From Kiloniellales bacterium (GTDB lineage Bacteria > Pseudomonadota > Alphaproteobacteria > Kiloniellales > JAKSBE01): a stretch of DNA of 13,309 nucleotides. How positions within the stretch are numbered: the stretch's first letter is position 1; each line of letters begins with the position of its first letter. A model generated the notes under the pieces. The model was not told where the DNA came from. It worked only from the letters and a program-made list of their open reading frames with translations, and ran no database searches. The stretch spans positions 1 to 13,309 of the forward strand of contig JASJAL010000272.1 in NCBI GenBank assembly GCA_030067055.1. The letters run 5' to 3'. Positions 7,701 to 13,309 of this stretch are shown here, piece after piece. Both the position numbers and the translations under genes were made by a program.

Positions 7701-7870
7701 CGATCCTGGGCGTGCTGCCGCTGATCATCCTGGTCGATCCCCTGTTCTTCTCCATGGCTTGCGTGATCGCCTTCGGCCTGGCCCTGGGGACCGTGCTAAC
7801 CTTGCTTCTGGTCCCGGTGCTCTACGCTCTCTTCTTCTCGGTCAAGTCGCCGGCCGGCTCCAGCCCCTAG
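4799..7870 (+). CDS. RND efflux transporter, inner-membrane permease subunit (AcrB/HAE-like)
   Basis: This is an inner-membrane proton-driven efflux pump of the RND superfamily, 1023 residues, close to the usual 1030-1050. It has a first transmembrane helix at residues about 12-30, a large periplasmic loop, a block of membrane helices around 330-490, a second periplasmic loop, and a final helix block from about 860. In helix 4 the usual acidic pair reads LGMLVDNAIVVVED, with Asp401 but Asn402 in place of the second Asp of AcrB. In helix 10 the usual lysine region reads GVIMNNGIVLIDR, with Asn927-Asn928. It is thus closer to the non-AcrB subgroup of HAE-like pumps than to classical multidrug pumps. 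It follows its adaptor by 40 bases with GGAG 6 bases before the ATG. Its last 75 bases overlap, on the opposite strand, the end of the ion-channel gene. Substrate class unknown. Confidence 0.94.
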   Translation: MPSITSFAINTSRLTITAILGIVFVGVYLFVQFPRLEDPPIVIREAVITAAFPGMDPLQVEDLITRRIEEEIRTMPEIDEITSESKTGITVIHAILRDEYEDLEAIWKRLRNKMDDVRPQLPEGTVGPLVYDEFGLTAVATIALWSDGFSMAEMRLVARDVRDRLYELKGIRKVELYGVQDEQVYLKFSNAKLAQFGISIYDVLTTLQQQNVILPGGTVEVEERDVVIEPSGDFQSIEDIEAVLISIPESDQLVNLTELVSVERGYVDPPTSLAYSDGRPAVVISLSITPGVNSVEFGRQLTRKIRELEAGLPVGYVMEYATFQPDLVQAAVDGALSNVYQTLVTVLVVVILFLRLRAGLIVGSFVPITMLLGLIVMWLMDIELHRVSILSAIVALGMLVDNAIVVVEDIRARMERGQDRREACLASGQTLAIPLLTSSLTTILAFLPMLLIDGQTGEYAFALPMVVIILLLASWVLSMYMTPAVCNWFLVIKAPGGGTEPGEDPYDSGFYRRYRALLEFVLKQRYATLAVTIGLLVVAGYAASSLVREFFGPSDRNQFLVYFDLPAGSRIQTTDEVVQQYAAWLGDEAANPEVTSSIAYVGTGGPRFFLSLSPKDPDPHRGFLVVNTAEADQVPEVIKRSKIYLAESFPDVEPQLKRMWMGSSEPGLLEIRLIGIDAEHLFAKGHELEQAFQDMPGIDYSLIDWENKVLKVNVVVDQSRARRAGVTSREIATSLNAFMDGAQITDYREGDTAIPVVFRAVEDERQTLGDLWNVNVYSSAREEMVPLSQVADFRGEWEYNRIARYNQERTVTVDARHQHLKAPELLAAMTPTIEALGLKLGHRWEVGGEIEDSEETNEKLFRYMPACVIGIVVLLIWQFNSFRRPTIIMLTIPMAFAGALVGLIIMRAPFDFFGILGLLSLAGVIMNNGIVLIDRIDSQRAAGLSDYEAVVFAAVSRFRPILMSATTTILGVLPLIILVDPLFFSMACVIAFGLALGTVLTLLLVPVLYALFFSVKSPAGSSP

Positions 7871-8800
7871 TCCCTCTTTGGCCGGTGCCTCATCGCCCTT
7901 CGTCTGGTCATTCACGAAGCGCATGATCTCGGAGAAGCCGAAGAGCAGCAGCAGGACGCCACCGACGATCTCGATGCTCGCCAGAGCCCGAACGACCTGA
8001 CTCGCCGGCGCAATGTCGCCGTATCCAAGGGTCGACATCGTTACGATCGAGAAATAGAGACTGTCCGAGAACCCAAGGTCGTGAGGAGCGCCGTTGAAGT
8101 TGAAGTGATTCCCCGGGACATAAAGGTGGATGATTCGGTACAGGCAGGCGAAGAGGATCACTTGCAGAGAGTAGAAGGTCATAAATGCGAAAGCGGGCAC
8201 TACGAGGCCGACGACCCGATCAAAGAACTGCTCGAACATCTGGCCGGCGAGGAGTAGGAAGCCGGCGATGCTGGGACTGACGACGAAGACGATCAGAGAC
8301 ACCAAGGCCATCAAGGCCAGCAGCACGAGGCTCTCTTTTTCGTTGCCCCAAGCAAGATCGGGAACTGCGAAGGTGAGCATTCCAATTGCGGCAAGCGGAA
8401 GCAGCCACAATAGCCCGCGGGTCAGGTCAACCGCGTGGAGTCTAGGCGCTTCGGAGATGAGTTTCTGGATCGCCTGCCGCCGAAGCACGGCACCAGCAAT
8501 GAACGCGGCAACCGGTAGTATGAAACCGTATCTTCCGGCTTCGTCTGAAGCTTCCAGGAAGTTCGTCTCGACGATGAAGACGTAGATGCAGGCATAGACC
8601 GCAAGGAAATTGGCCAGCGAAATGGAAAAGAACCGGCTGCCCTTGAACAGGAAATAAATCGTGGCCACACCGCCGACGATGACCACCGTCATCATCAGCC
8701 CGAAGTACAACTCGGTGCCACCGCTGGCCAGTGTGATCAGAAGGATGGCGACCGCGGTGAGGATCGGGGCCTGGAGCCACTGAAGACCGGGCTCTTTCAT
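7796..8800 (-). CDS. Multi-span potassium-channel family protein
   Basis: This is a 334-residue inner-membrane protein with an ion-channel pore. Around seven hydrophobic segments (near residues 11-27, 32-53, 57-80, 90-106, 129-151, 157-186 and 195-222) precede a pore loop with the K+ selectivity filter TLGYGD (257-262, in SIVTMSTLGYGDIAPAS), then a last helix (about 273-293) and a short charged cytoplasmic tail. The two-helix-plus-pore core is the Ion_trans_2 type; the N-terminal spans are more than a simple 2TM channel and contain no clear voltage-sensor S4 arginine ladder. No RCK/TrkA ligand domain is attached. The start ATG overlaps a TAA (TAATG) and has a poor ribosome binding site, so it could be coupled to upstream translation or start elsewhere. 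The EF-hand gene lies 93 bases upstream on the same strand. The 3' end overlaps the RND pump gene convergently. Confidence 0.85.
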   Translation of the reverse strand: MKEPGLQWLQAPILTAVAILLITLASGGTELYFGLMMTVVIVGGVATIYFLFKGSRFFSISLANFLAVYACIYVFIVETNFLEASDEAGRYGFILPVAAFIAGAVLRRQAIQKLISEAPRLHAVDLTRGLLWLLPLAAIGMLTFAVPDLAWGNEKESLVLLALMALVSLIVFVVSPSIAGFLLLAGQMFEQFFDRVVGLVVPAFAFMTFYSLQVILFACLYRIIHLYVPGNHFNFNGAPHDLGFSDSLYFSIVTMSTLGYGDIAPASQVVRALASIEIVGGVLLLLFGFSEIMRFVNDQTKGDEAPAKEGLGAGAGRRLDREEESVEHRDQKQG

Positions 8801-8893
8801 TACAGCGCCATGCTCAAGCGAAGGCCAAGCGCCGCCCAGGCATCGGCCTGGTCTCAGCGGCCATAGCCGATCTGGCGGCCGCGCCGGATACCA

Positions 8894-9334
8894 TCACTTC
8901 GCCGAAGCATCGCGACCTTTTACGAACTCATCCAGGGTGATCACGCCGTCACCGTTCAGATCCAGAGTCTCGAATTCAGTCTCCTTGGATTGATTGAACT
9001 CGAAGCCCGAGATCTTCCCGTCGCCGTCCGCATCTATCGCCTGAAACTCCTCATCGGTCAGGCGCGGCACCTCGTCCCGGGTCAAAACGCCGTCGCCGTT
9101 GCGATCGAGGTTGAAAAACACACCCATCTTATGGGTGCGCAATTCGTCGCGAGTCACGGTGCCGCTGTTGTCCTTGTCCATCAGGGCGAATATTTCTTCC
9201 AGGGACAGTTCCTTGCCGTGGGCGCCGAGGATATCGTCGATGTCGGCCTGGGCGCGGACCTCGATCCCCGCGCCGGCGAGCGGGATCAGGGTCGCGAGTA
9301 CGAGAAGGGATTTCCTGAGGCAGGTCTTTGGCAT
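8894..9334 (-). CDS. Exported four-EF-hand calcium-binding protein
   Basis: This is a 146-residue secreted or periplasmic protein. A signal peptide (MPKTCLRKSLLVLATLIP, continuing to VRA, cleavage likely before QAD at about residue 29) is followed by four canonical 12-residue EF-hand loops: DKDNSGTVTRDE (53-64), DRNGDGVLTRDE (77-88), DADGDGKISGFE (101-112) and DLNGDGVITLDE (125-136). Every loop has the expected acidic or polar ligands at positions 1, 3, 5 and 12 and glycine at 6. The loops recur at exactly 24 residues, tighter than the roughly 36 of calmodulin pairs. A longer frame starts at a TTG at 9358 without a ribosome binding site; the ATG at 9334 is preferred because it begins the signal peptide and has GAGGA upstream. 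It is probably a Ca2+ buffer or sensor in the envelope. The channel gene follows on the same strand. Confidence 0.9.
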   Translation of the reverse strand: MPKTCLRKSLLVLATLIPLAGAGIEVRAQADIDDILGAHGKELSLEEIFALMDKDNSGTVTRDELRTHKMGVFFNLDRNGDGVLTRDEVPRLTDEEFQAIDADGDGKISGFEFNQSKETEFETLDLNGDGVITLDEFVKGRDASAK

Positions 9335-9526
9335 CGGGCTTGGTTCCTCGGCACTCAATGAAACAATGCTATAGAAGTAGCTGATTTCCGTAGATTAGGC
9401 GACGGCCAAGGCCAGGGCGAGGATTCTTGTCTCATCCTCCCCCAGCCTTGCCTCCGTCCTGGTAGGGCCGCATCATCGGAGCGCCAGGGCCGTCGGAGGC
9501 CGCTGCGCGCAGGACAGGAGGCAGTT

Positions 9527-10033
9527 ATGGACGCGGCAGAGCTAAAGGATACCCAGGCCCCGATCAAGGCCAAGTACCGGGACGACCCGGAGGCGGCGGT
9601 GGTCACCCTCAAGGCCGAGGGCCGGATGGGCCAGGGCGTGACCTGCAAGGTCGACACCGGCCGGGCGTTGGTCGAGGCCGGGCTGCATCCGGCGACCGGT
9701 GGTAGCGGGGTCCACGCCTGCTCCGGTGACATGCTGCTGGAGGCCCTGGTCGCCTGTGCCGGCGTCACCCTGAATGCCGTCGCCACGGCCCTGGAGCTGC
9801 CGCTGCGCGACGCGGCCGTGAGGGCCGAGGGCGACCTCGATTTCCGCGGGACCCTGGGCGTGGACCGCGAGGCCCCGGTCGGCTTCCGCGCCATCCGCCT
9901 CGCCTTCGACCTCGACGGCGACCTGAGCGAGGAGCAGCTCGCGACCCTGATGAAGCTGACCGAGCGCTACTGCGTCGTCTACCAGACCCTGAAGTCCGGC
10001 CCGCCGATCACGGTGACGTCAGCACTCGGCTGA
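9527..10033 (+). CDS. OsmC/Ohr-family protein
   Basis: This is a 168-residue cytoplasmic protein of the OsmC family, thiol peroxidases that reduce organic hydroperoxides in the characterised Ohr and OsmC members. The two family cysteines are present: Cys77 in LVACAGVTLNAVA, at the start of the central helix, and Cys149 in TERYCVVYQTL. Upstream is HPATGGSGVHACSGDMLLEAL, the usual run into the active-site helix. The Gly-rich N-terminal strands and the C-terminal PITVTS ending also fit. Cys40 and Cys65 are additional. The start is very well supported by AGGAGG 5 bases before the ATG. It stands alone on the plus strand, divergent from the EF-hand gene (192 bases between starts) and convergent with the aldo/keto reductase. 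The substrate is not determined; general members of this family also act on other thiol chemistry. Confidence 0.9.
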   Translation: MDAAELKDTQAPIKAKYRDDPEAAVVTLKAEGRMGQGVTCKVDTGRALVEAGLHPATGGSGVHACSGDMLLEALVACAGVTLNAVATALELPLRDAAVRAEGDLDFRGTLGVDREAPVGFRAIRLAFDLDGDLSEEQLATLMKLTERYCVVYQTLKSGPPITVTSALG

Positions 10034-10073
10034 GGACCTCTCGCAGCCTCCCATCTAGCTACGCCTATCACCC

Positions 10074-11018
10074 TCACAGGGCTTCGATGTCGGCGATCAT
10101 GCGCTGGCGCAGCTTCGGGTCCGGTAAGCGGCCGAAGGCCGCGCCCATGTTCTCGCGCATGTGGTCGACCCGCGAGGTCGCCGGGATGGCGCAGGTCACC
10201 GCCGGGTGGGAGACAACGAATTTGAGGAAGACCTGGGCCCAGTTGGCGCAGTCGATCTCGGCCGCCCAGGACGGCAGCGGCTTGCCGGCGAAGGCATTGA
10301 AAAGCGCGCCACGCCGGAAGGGCCGGTTGATGATCACCGCTAGGCCGCGCTCGGCAGCGAGGGGCAAGAGGCGCCGTTCCGCCTCGCGGTCGACCAGGTT
10401 GTAGGTGAACTGCACGAAGTCCAGGGATTCGGTCGCCATCAGACGCTCGAAGGCAGCGTGCCGACGGCCGTGGGAGGTGGTGATGCCGAGATAGCGGACC
10501 CGGCCCTCCGCCTTCCAGGCCTTCAGGGTCTCCAGGTGCCCCTCCCATTCCACCAGGTTGTGGACCTGCAGCAAGTCGAAGCGCTCGACGCCCCAGAGCC
10601 GGCGCGAGGCCTCCATCTGCTCGGGGCCCCTCCGCGCCGAGGGCGTCCAGACCTTGGTCGCGGAGAACAGCGACGCCTTGTCCTCGAGTCGCTCTAGGGC
10701 ATGGCCGATCACCTCTTCGGAGGATCCATACATCGGCGAGGAGTCGATCATCGCCCCACCGGCCTCGAAGAAGGCCCGAAGCACCTCGACCCGCTGATCG
10801 CGCGCGTCTTGGTCGCGGCCGACATCGAAGGTGATCCAGGACCCCATGCCGATCACCGGCAAGGCCTCGCCGCTGGCCGGGATCGGCCGGGTCAGAGGAC
10901 CGGCGCTCGTCGAGGTCTTAGCTGAGCCGGAGCGACCGCCAAAACCCATGGCAAAGCCGAACGCACCCAACGATCCCAATACCGCGCGGCGGCTGGGCTT
11001 CTGAGTCATACCTGCCAA
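10074..11018 (-). CDS. Aldo/keto reductase with twin-arginine signal
   Basis: This is a 314-residue aldo/keto reductase (TIM-barrel NAD(P)H oxidoreductase). The catalytic tetrad is visible in order: Asp in MIDSSPMYGS, Tyr in the same motif, Lys in FSATKVW and His in LLQVHNL. The N-terminus carries a Tat-type signal, PSRRAVLGSLGAFGFAMGFGG, followed by a Ser/Gly/Ala-rich linker, so the protein is probably exported folded or membrane-anchored. An ATG 60 bases further upstream (11078) extends the frame without a good site. GGAGG at 11024-11028 lies 5 bases before the TTG at 11018, which I take as start; the ATG at 11009 is the alternative and changes only three residues. It is divergent from the AhpD-like gene over a 172-base region with a palindrome. 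The substrate is unknown. Members with Tat signals occur in proteobacteria; their cofactor supply in the periplasm is unclear. Confidence 0.9.
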   Translation of the reverse strand: MAGMTQKPSRRAVLGSLGAFGFAMGFGGRSGSAKTSTSAGPLTRPIPASGEALPVIGMGSWITFDVGRDQDARDQRVEVLRAFFEAGGAMIDSSPMYGSSEEVIGHALERLEDKASLFSATKVWTPSARRGPEQMEASRRLWGVERFDLLQVHNLVEWEGHLETLKAWKAEGRVRYLGITTSHGRRHAAFERLMATESLDFVQFTYNLVDREAERRLLPLAAERGLAVIINRPFRRGALFNAFAGKPLPSWAAEIDCANWAQVFLKFVVSHPAVTCAIPATSRVDHMRENMGAAFGRLPDPKLRQRMIADIEAL

Positions 11019-11023
11019 GCGGA

Positions 11024-11028
11024 CCTCC
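11024..11028 (-). promoter_or_regulatory. Ribosome binding site supporting a TTG start for the aldo/keto reductase
   Basis: The minus strand reads GGGAGGTCCGCTTG. GGAGG is 5 bases from the TTG (11016-11018) but 14 bases from the ATG at 11009, which favours the TTG. Confidence 0.6.
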
Positions 11029-11106
11029 CTTGATCGACAAACCAGTCGGCGCTGGAACCTTACCAACGCGCGCAACACGGGAATCAGACCCCGACTGACC
11101 GTCGCT

Positions 11107-11120
11107 TTGACCTGGGTCAG
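11107..11120. promoter_or_regulatory. Candidate operator palindrome in a divergent promoter region
   Basis: TGACC-TG-GGTCA (11108-11119) is a perfect 5+5 inverted repeat in the 172 bases between the divergent aldo/keto reductase and AhpD-like genes. A third half-site, TGACC, lies 12 bases earlier (11096-11100). TTGACC (11107-11112) could also act as a plus-strand -35 box, though no convincing -10 follows at the right spacing (GATTCT is 15 bases on). This is a plausible repressor or activator site; no regulator is encoded beside it. Confidence 0.3.
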
Positions 11121-11190
11121 CGGCCGGGATTCTCACCAAAGATAGAGTTGGGGCCGAGAACATGTCCTCGCAATCCTGGAGTTGGACGTC

Positions 11191-11535
11191 ATGCACAAGA
11201 AGTGGAGAGCCGAGAACCGCAGCCTGTCGGAGGCAATCTCGAACTACCGTGCCGTTGCCCCGGAAGTGGCTCAGGCCTTTTCCAGCCTTGCGAGCGCCGC
11301 CAGCGGACCCGGTGTCCTCGACATGAAGACCAAGGAGCTGATCGCCCTGGCGATCGGGATTGCCGGGCGCTGCGACGGCTGTATCGGCTTCCACACGGCG
11401 GCAGCCATCAAGCACGGGGCCACGCGCGACGAGGTCCTCGAGACCATCGGCATGGCGATCTACATGGGCGGCGGCCCGTCCTACGTCTACGGCGCTCAGG
11501 CCCTGGAGGCCTACGATCAGCTGGCTGAGGCTTGA
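11191..11535 (+). CDS. Carboxymuconolactone decarboxylase-family (AhpD-like) protein
   Basis: This is a 114-residue small all-helical protein of the CMD/AhpD superfamily. The diagnostic segment is MKTKELIALAIGIAGRCDGCIGFH, with the redox pair Cys61-x-x-Cys64 and His68 in the AhpD arrangement, followed by AIKHGATRDEVLETIGMAIYMGGG. This spacing marks the peroxidatic or reductant type rather than true carboxymuconolactone decarboxylases, which lack the CxxC. A longer frame begins at a TTG at 11182, but GGAG at 11178-11181 abuts it and sits 9 bases before the ATG at 11191, so the ATG is chosen. The stop lies 19 bases from the stop of the convergent molybdenum hydroxylase gene. The role is probably peroxide or disulfide reduction; the partner is unknown. 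Confidence 0.9.
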   Translation: MHKKWRAENRSLSEAISNYRAVAPEVAQAFSSLASAASGPGVLDMKTKELIALAIGIAGRCDGCIGFHTAAAIKHGATRDEVLETIGMAIYMGGGPSYVYGAQALEAYDQLAEA

Positions 11536-11554
11536 ATCCCCGGCACTCGGGTCA

Positions 11555-13309
11555 TCACCTGGGCCTGGCGTCCTGGATCGCACGCCAGACGCGCTCGGGC
11601 GTGGCCGGCATGTCGAGGTGCCGGATCCCGTAAGGCGCGAGCGCGTCGACCACTGCGTTGATCACCGCCGGCAGGGCACCGATGCAACCGGCCTCGCCGC
11701 AGCCCTTGACGCCCAGCGGGTTGGTCTCGGTTGGCACCGACTCGAAGACCACCTCGATATCCGGCAGGTCGTCGGCGCGGGGCATGCAGTAGTCCATGAA
11801 CGACCCGGAAAGCAGCTGTCCGCTCTCGGGATCGAAGACAGTCCGCTCCAGCATCGCCTGGCCGACGCCCTGGGCCACGCCGCCGTGGACCTGGCCGGCG
11901 GTGATCATCGGGTTGAGCAGGGTGCCGAAGTCGTCGACCACGTGATAGGCGACGAGGCGCACCGCGCCGGTCTCGGGATCGATCTCCAACTCTGCGACGT
12001 GAGCGCCGTTGGGAAAGGTGTTGGCCTCGCGCTCGTAGCCGCCGACCGCGTCCAGGCCCGGCTCCATATCCTCGGGTAGGCGCGCCGGGTCGCGGGCGAT
12101 CCGGGCCAGTTCTGGCAGGCTGACCTTAAGATCGGTACCAACCACCCGGCAGGCGCCCTCGGCCAGTTCGATGTCGGCCGGGGCCGCCTCCAGGAGATGC
12201 CCGGCCAGGCGCTTGGCCTTCTCCTCGATGATATCGGCGGCGGCGAGCAAGGCGTTGCCGCCGATCTGCATGGACCGCGAGCCACCGTGGCCGCCGCCGA
12301 CCGCGATCTGGCCCGTATCACCCTGGAGGAAGCGAATGCTGTCGAAGTCCAGGCCGAGGCGCTGGTGGAGGATCTGAGCGTAGGTGGTTTCGTGACCCTG
12401 GCCGTTGGACATGGTGCCGGCCAGCACAGTGACGCCGCCGTCCTCTGCGAAGCGGACCTCTGTCTTCTCGCTCGGCAGACCCAGGGTCGCCTCGAAGTAG
12501 CAGGCGAAGCCTCGGCCGCGCAGCCGGCCCTTCCCTTCCGAGGCGCGTCGGCGCGCCGCAAAGCCGGCCTGGTCGGAAGTCTCCAGGACCCGGTCCAGGA
12601 TCCGTTCGAACTCGCCGCAATCGAGCACGCTCCCAACCCCGGTGGTGTAAGGCATGGCCTCCGGCTTGATGAAGTTACGGCGCCGCAGCTCCAAGGGGTC
12701 GACGCCAAGCTCCTGCGCGGCGAGGTCGACCAGGCGCTCGATGGCGTAGGAGGCCTCGGGCCGGCCGGCGCCGCGGTAGGCATCGACCGGCACGGTGTTG
12801 GTGAAGACCCCCTTGACCCGGTAGTGGATCGCCGGGATGTCGTAGACCCCGCCAAGCACGACCGCGACCGGATTGGTCGGGATCATGGCGCCGAAGGTCG
12901 AGACGTAGGCACCGATGTTGGCGGTGGAAGCAATCCGCATTGCCAGAAACCGGCCGTCGGCGGACAGCGCCAGTTCGGCTCGCATCACGTGGTCGCGGCC
13001 CTGGGTATCGCTGATGAAGCCCTCGGTCCGATCGGCGATCCACTTGACCGGCCGGCCAAGCCGCCGGGCCGCCCAGAGGACCAGGGCCATCTCCGGGTAG
13101 ACGAAGTTCTTGGTGCCGAAACCGCCACCGACATCGGGAGAGATCACCCGCAGCTTGTCCGGCGTGGTCTTGAAGACAGCGGTGGAGAGCATGCGCGAGA
13201 TGCCGTGGACCGCCTGGCCGGCGTTGTAGAGCGTGAAGCTCTCGCCAACCGGGTCCCAGAGGCCGATGCAGCCGCGCGGCTCGATCGGGTTGACCACCAC
13301 CCGGCTGTT
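11555..13309 (-). CDS. Molybdenum hydroxylase large subunit (xanthine dehydrogenase/CoxL family), N-terminus off window
   Basis: This is the molybdopterin-binding catalytic subunit of a xanthine dehydrogenase/aldehyde oxidase/CO dehydrogenase-type enzyme. 584 residues are seen; the family is usually about 770, so roughly 190 N-terminal residues lie beyond the edge. Visible markers are NPIEPRG at the start of the visible part, the molybdopterin loop DVGGGFGTK (about 13113-13136), VDAYRGAGRPEA (AYRGAGR at 12761-12781), VGGGHGGSRSMQIGGNAL, and the catalytic glutamate in GCGEAGCIGALP (Glu codon at 11693-11695). The active-site loop is AYRGAGR, not the AYRCSFR of form I CO dehydrogenase, so it is a form II/related hydroxylase and not an aerobic CO oxidiser by this criterion. 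Small FeS and FAD subunits are not seen and may lie upstream. Substrate unknown. Confidence 0.93.
   Translation of the reverse strand, partial: NSRVVVNPIEPRGCIGLWDPVGESFTLYNAGQAVHGISRMLSTAVFKTTPDKLRVISPDVGGGFGTKNFVYPEMALVLWAARRLGRPVKWIADRTEGFISDTQGRDHVMRAELALSADGRFLAMRIASTANIGAYVSTFGAMIPTNPVAVVLGGVYDIPAIHYRVKGVFTNTVPVDAYRGAGRPEASYAIERLVDLAAQELGVDPLELRRRNFIKPEAMPYTTGVGSVLDCGEFERILDRVLETSDQAGFAARRRASEGKGRLRGRGFACYFEATLGLPSEKTEVRFAEDGGVTVLAGTMSNGQGHETTYAQILHQRLGLDFDSIRFLQGDTGQIAVGGGHGGSRSMQIGGNALLAAADIIEEKAKRLAGHLLEAAPADIELAEGACRVVGTDLKVSLPELARIARDPARLPEDMEPGLDAVGGYEREANTFPNGAHVAELEIDPETGAVRLVAYHVVDDFGTLLNPMITAGQVHGGVAQGVGQAMLERTVFDPESGQLLSGSFMDYCMPRADDLPDIEVVFESVPTETNPLGVKGCGEAGCIGALPAVINAVVDALAPYGIRHLDMPATPERVWRAIQDARPR

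Noticed and set aside
8803..8893. Frame remnant in the gap between the EF-hand and channel genes (GYGR, stop, DQADAWAALGLRLSMAL)
   Set aside because: It is too short, interrupted by a stop and matches no family I recognise, so it is not supportable as a pseudogene.
9360..9526. Inverted pair gacggcc/ggccgtc in the EF-hand/OsmC divergent region
   Set aside because: The arms are 7 bp and about 80 bases apart in a GC-rich background, as expected by chance. I saw no convincing operator.
11536..11554. Possible bidirectional terminator between convergent stops
   Set aside because: It offers only a 4-bp CCCG/CGGG stem with no U-tract in either direction.
11555..13309. CO dehydrogenase (coxL form I)
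   Set aside because: The active-site loop is AYRGAGR rather than AYRCSFR, so the form I signature cysteine is missing.

Overview
This is a GC-rich stretch whose codons mostly end in G or C. Its gene families (an Mla-type lipid ABC transporter with a long MlaE permease, an RND efflux pair, an OsmC protein, a form II CoxL-like subunit) suggest a proteobacterium, probably an alphaproteobacterium. There is no rRNA or other marker to narrow this further. Nothing in the window looks like an IS element, phage, tRNA or CRISPR array.

Layout. (a) 1-1855, minus strand: the start of an Mla-type lipid transport operon, permease (mlaE-like, with an N-terminal STAS-like domain) followed 3 bases later by the ATPase (mlaF-like), whose C-terminus is cut by the window edge. 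(b) 1856-2280: about 425 bases with no convincing gene; the half next to mlaE is relatively AT-rich and may hold its promoter. (c) 2281-3116, minus: a two-gene unit for envelope proteins, a secreted four-cysteine Rap1a/Tai-like protein followed by a lipoprotein with a glycine zipper, a repeated heptad and a polyglutamine tail. (d) about 3290-3610, plus: a decayed reading frame with two in-frame stops, whose terminal TGA overlaps the TTG start of the next gene. (e) 3607-7870, plus: an RND efflux pair (membrane fusion protein and inner-membrane pump) with no outer-membrane channel gene beside it. (f) 7796-9334, minus: a four-EF-hand exported protein followed by a multi-span K+-type channel whose last 24 codons lie antisense to the end of the RND pump gene. 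(g) 9527-11535: three redox genes, an OsmC-family protein (plus), a Tat-signal aldo/keto reductase (minus) and an AhpD-like carboxymuconolactone decarboxylase-family protein (plus). The last two are divergent around a small palindrome. (h) 11555-13309, minus: most of a molybdenum hydroxylase large subunit, with its N-terminus beyond the window edge.

The shared theme is the cell envelope: lipid traffic, efflux, exported Ca2+-binding and lipoprotein products, and an ion channel. A redox and detoxification segment follows. I see no unmistakably new multi-gene system. The most interesting leads are the decayed upstream frame coupled to the RND operon, the EF-hand/K+-channel pair with its 24-residue EF-hand spacing and overprinted channel tail, the altered proton-relay residues of the RND pump, and the Tat-targeted aldo/keto reductase.
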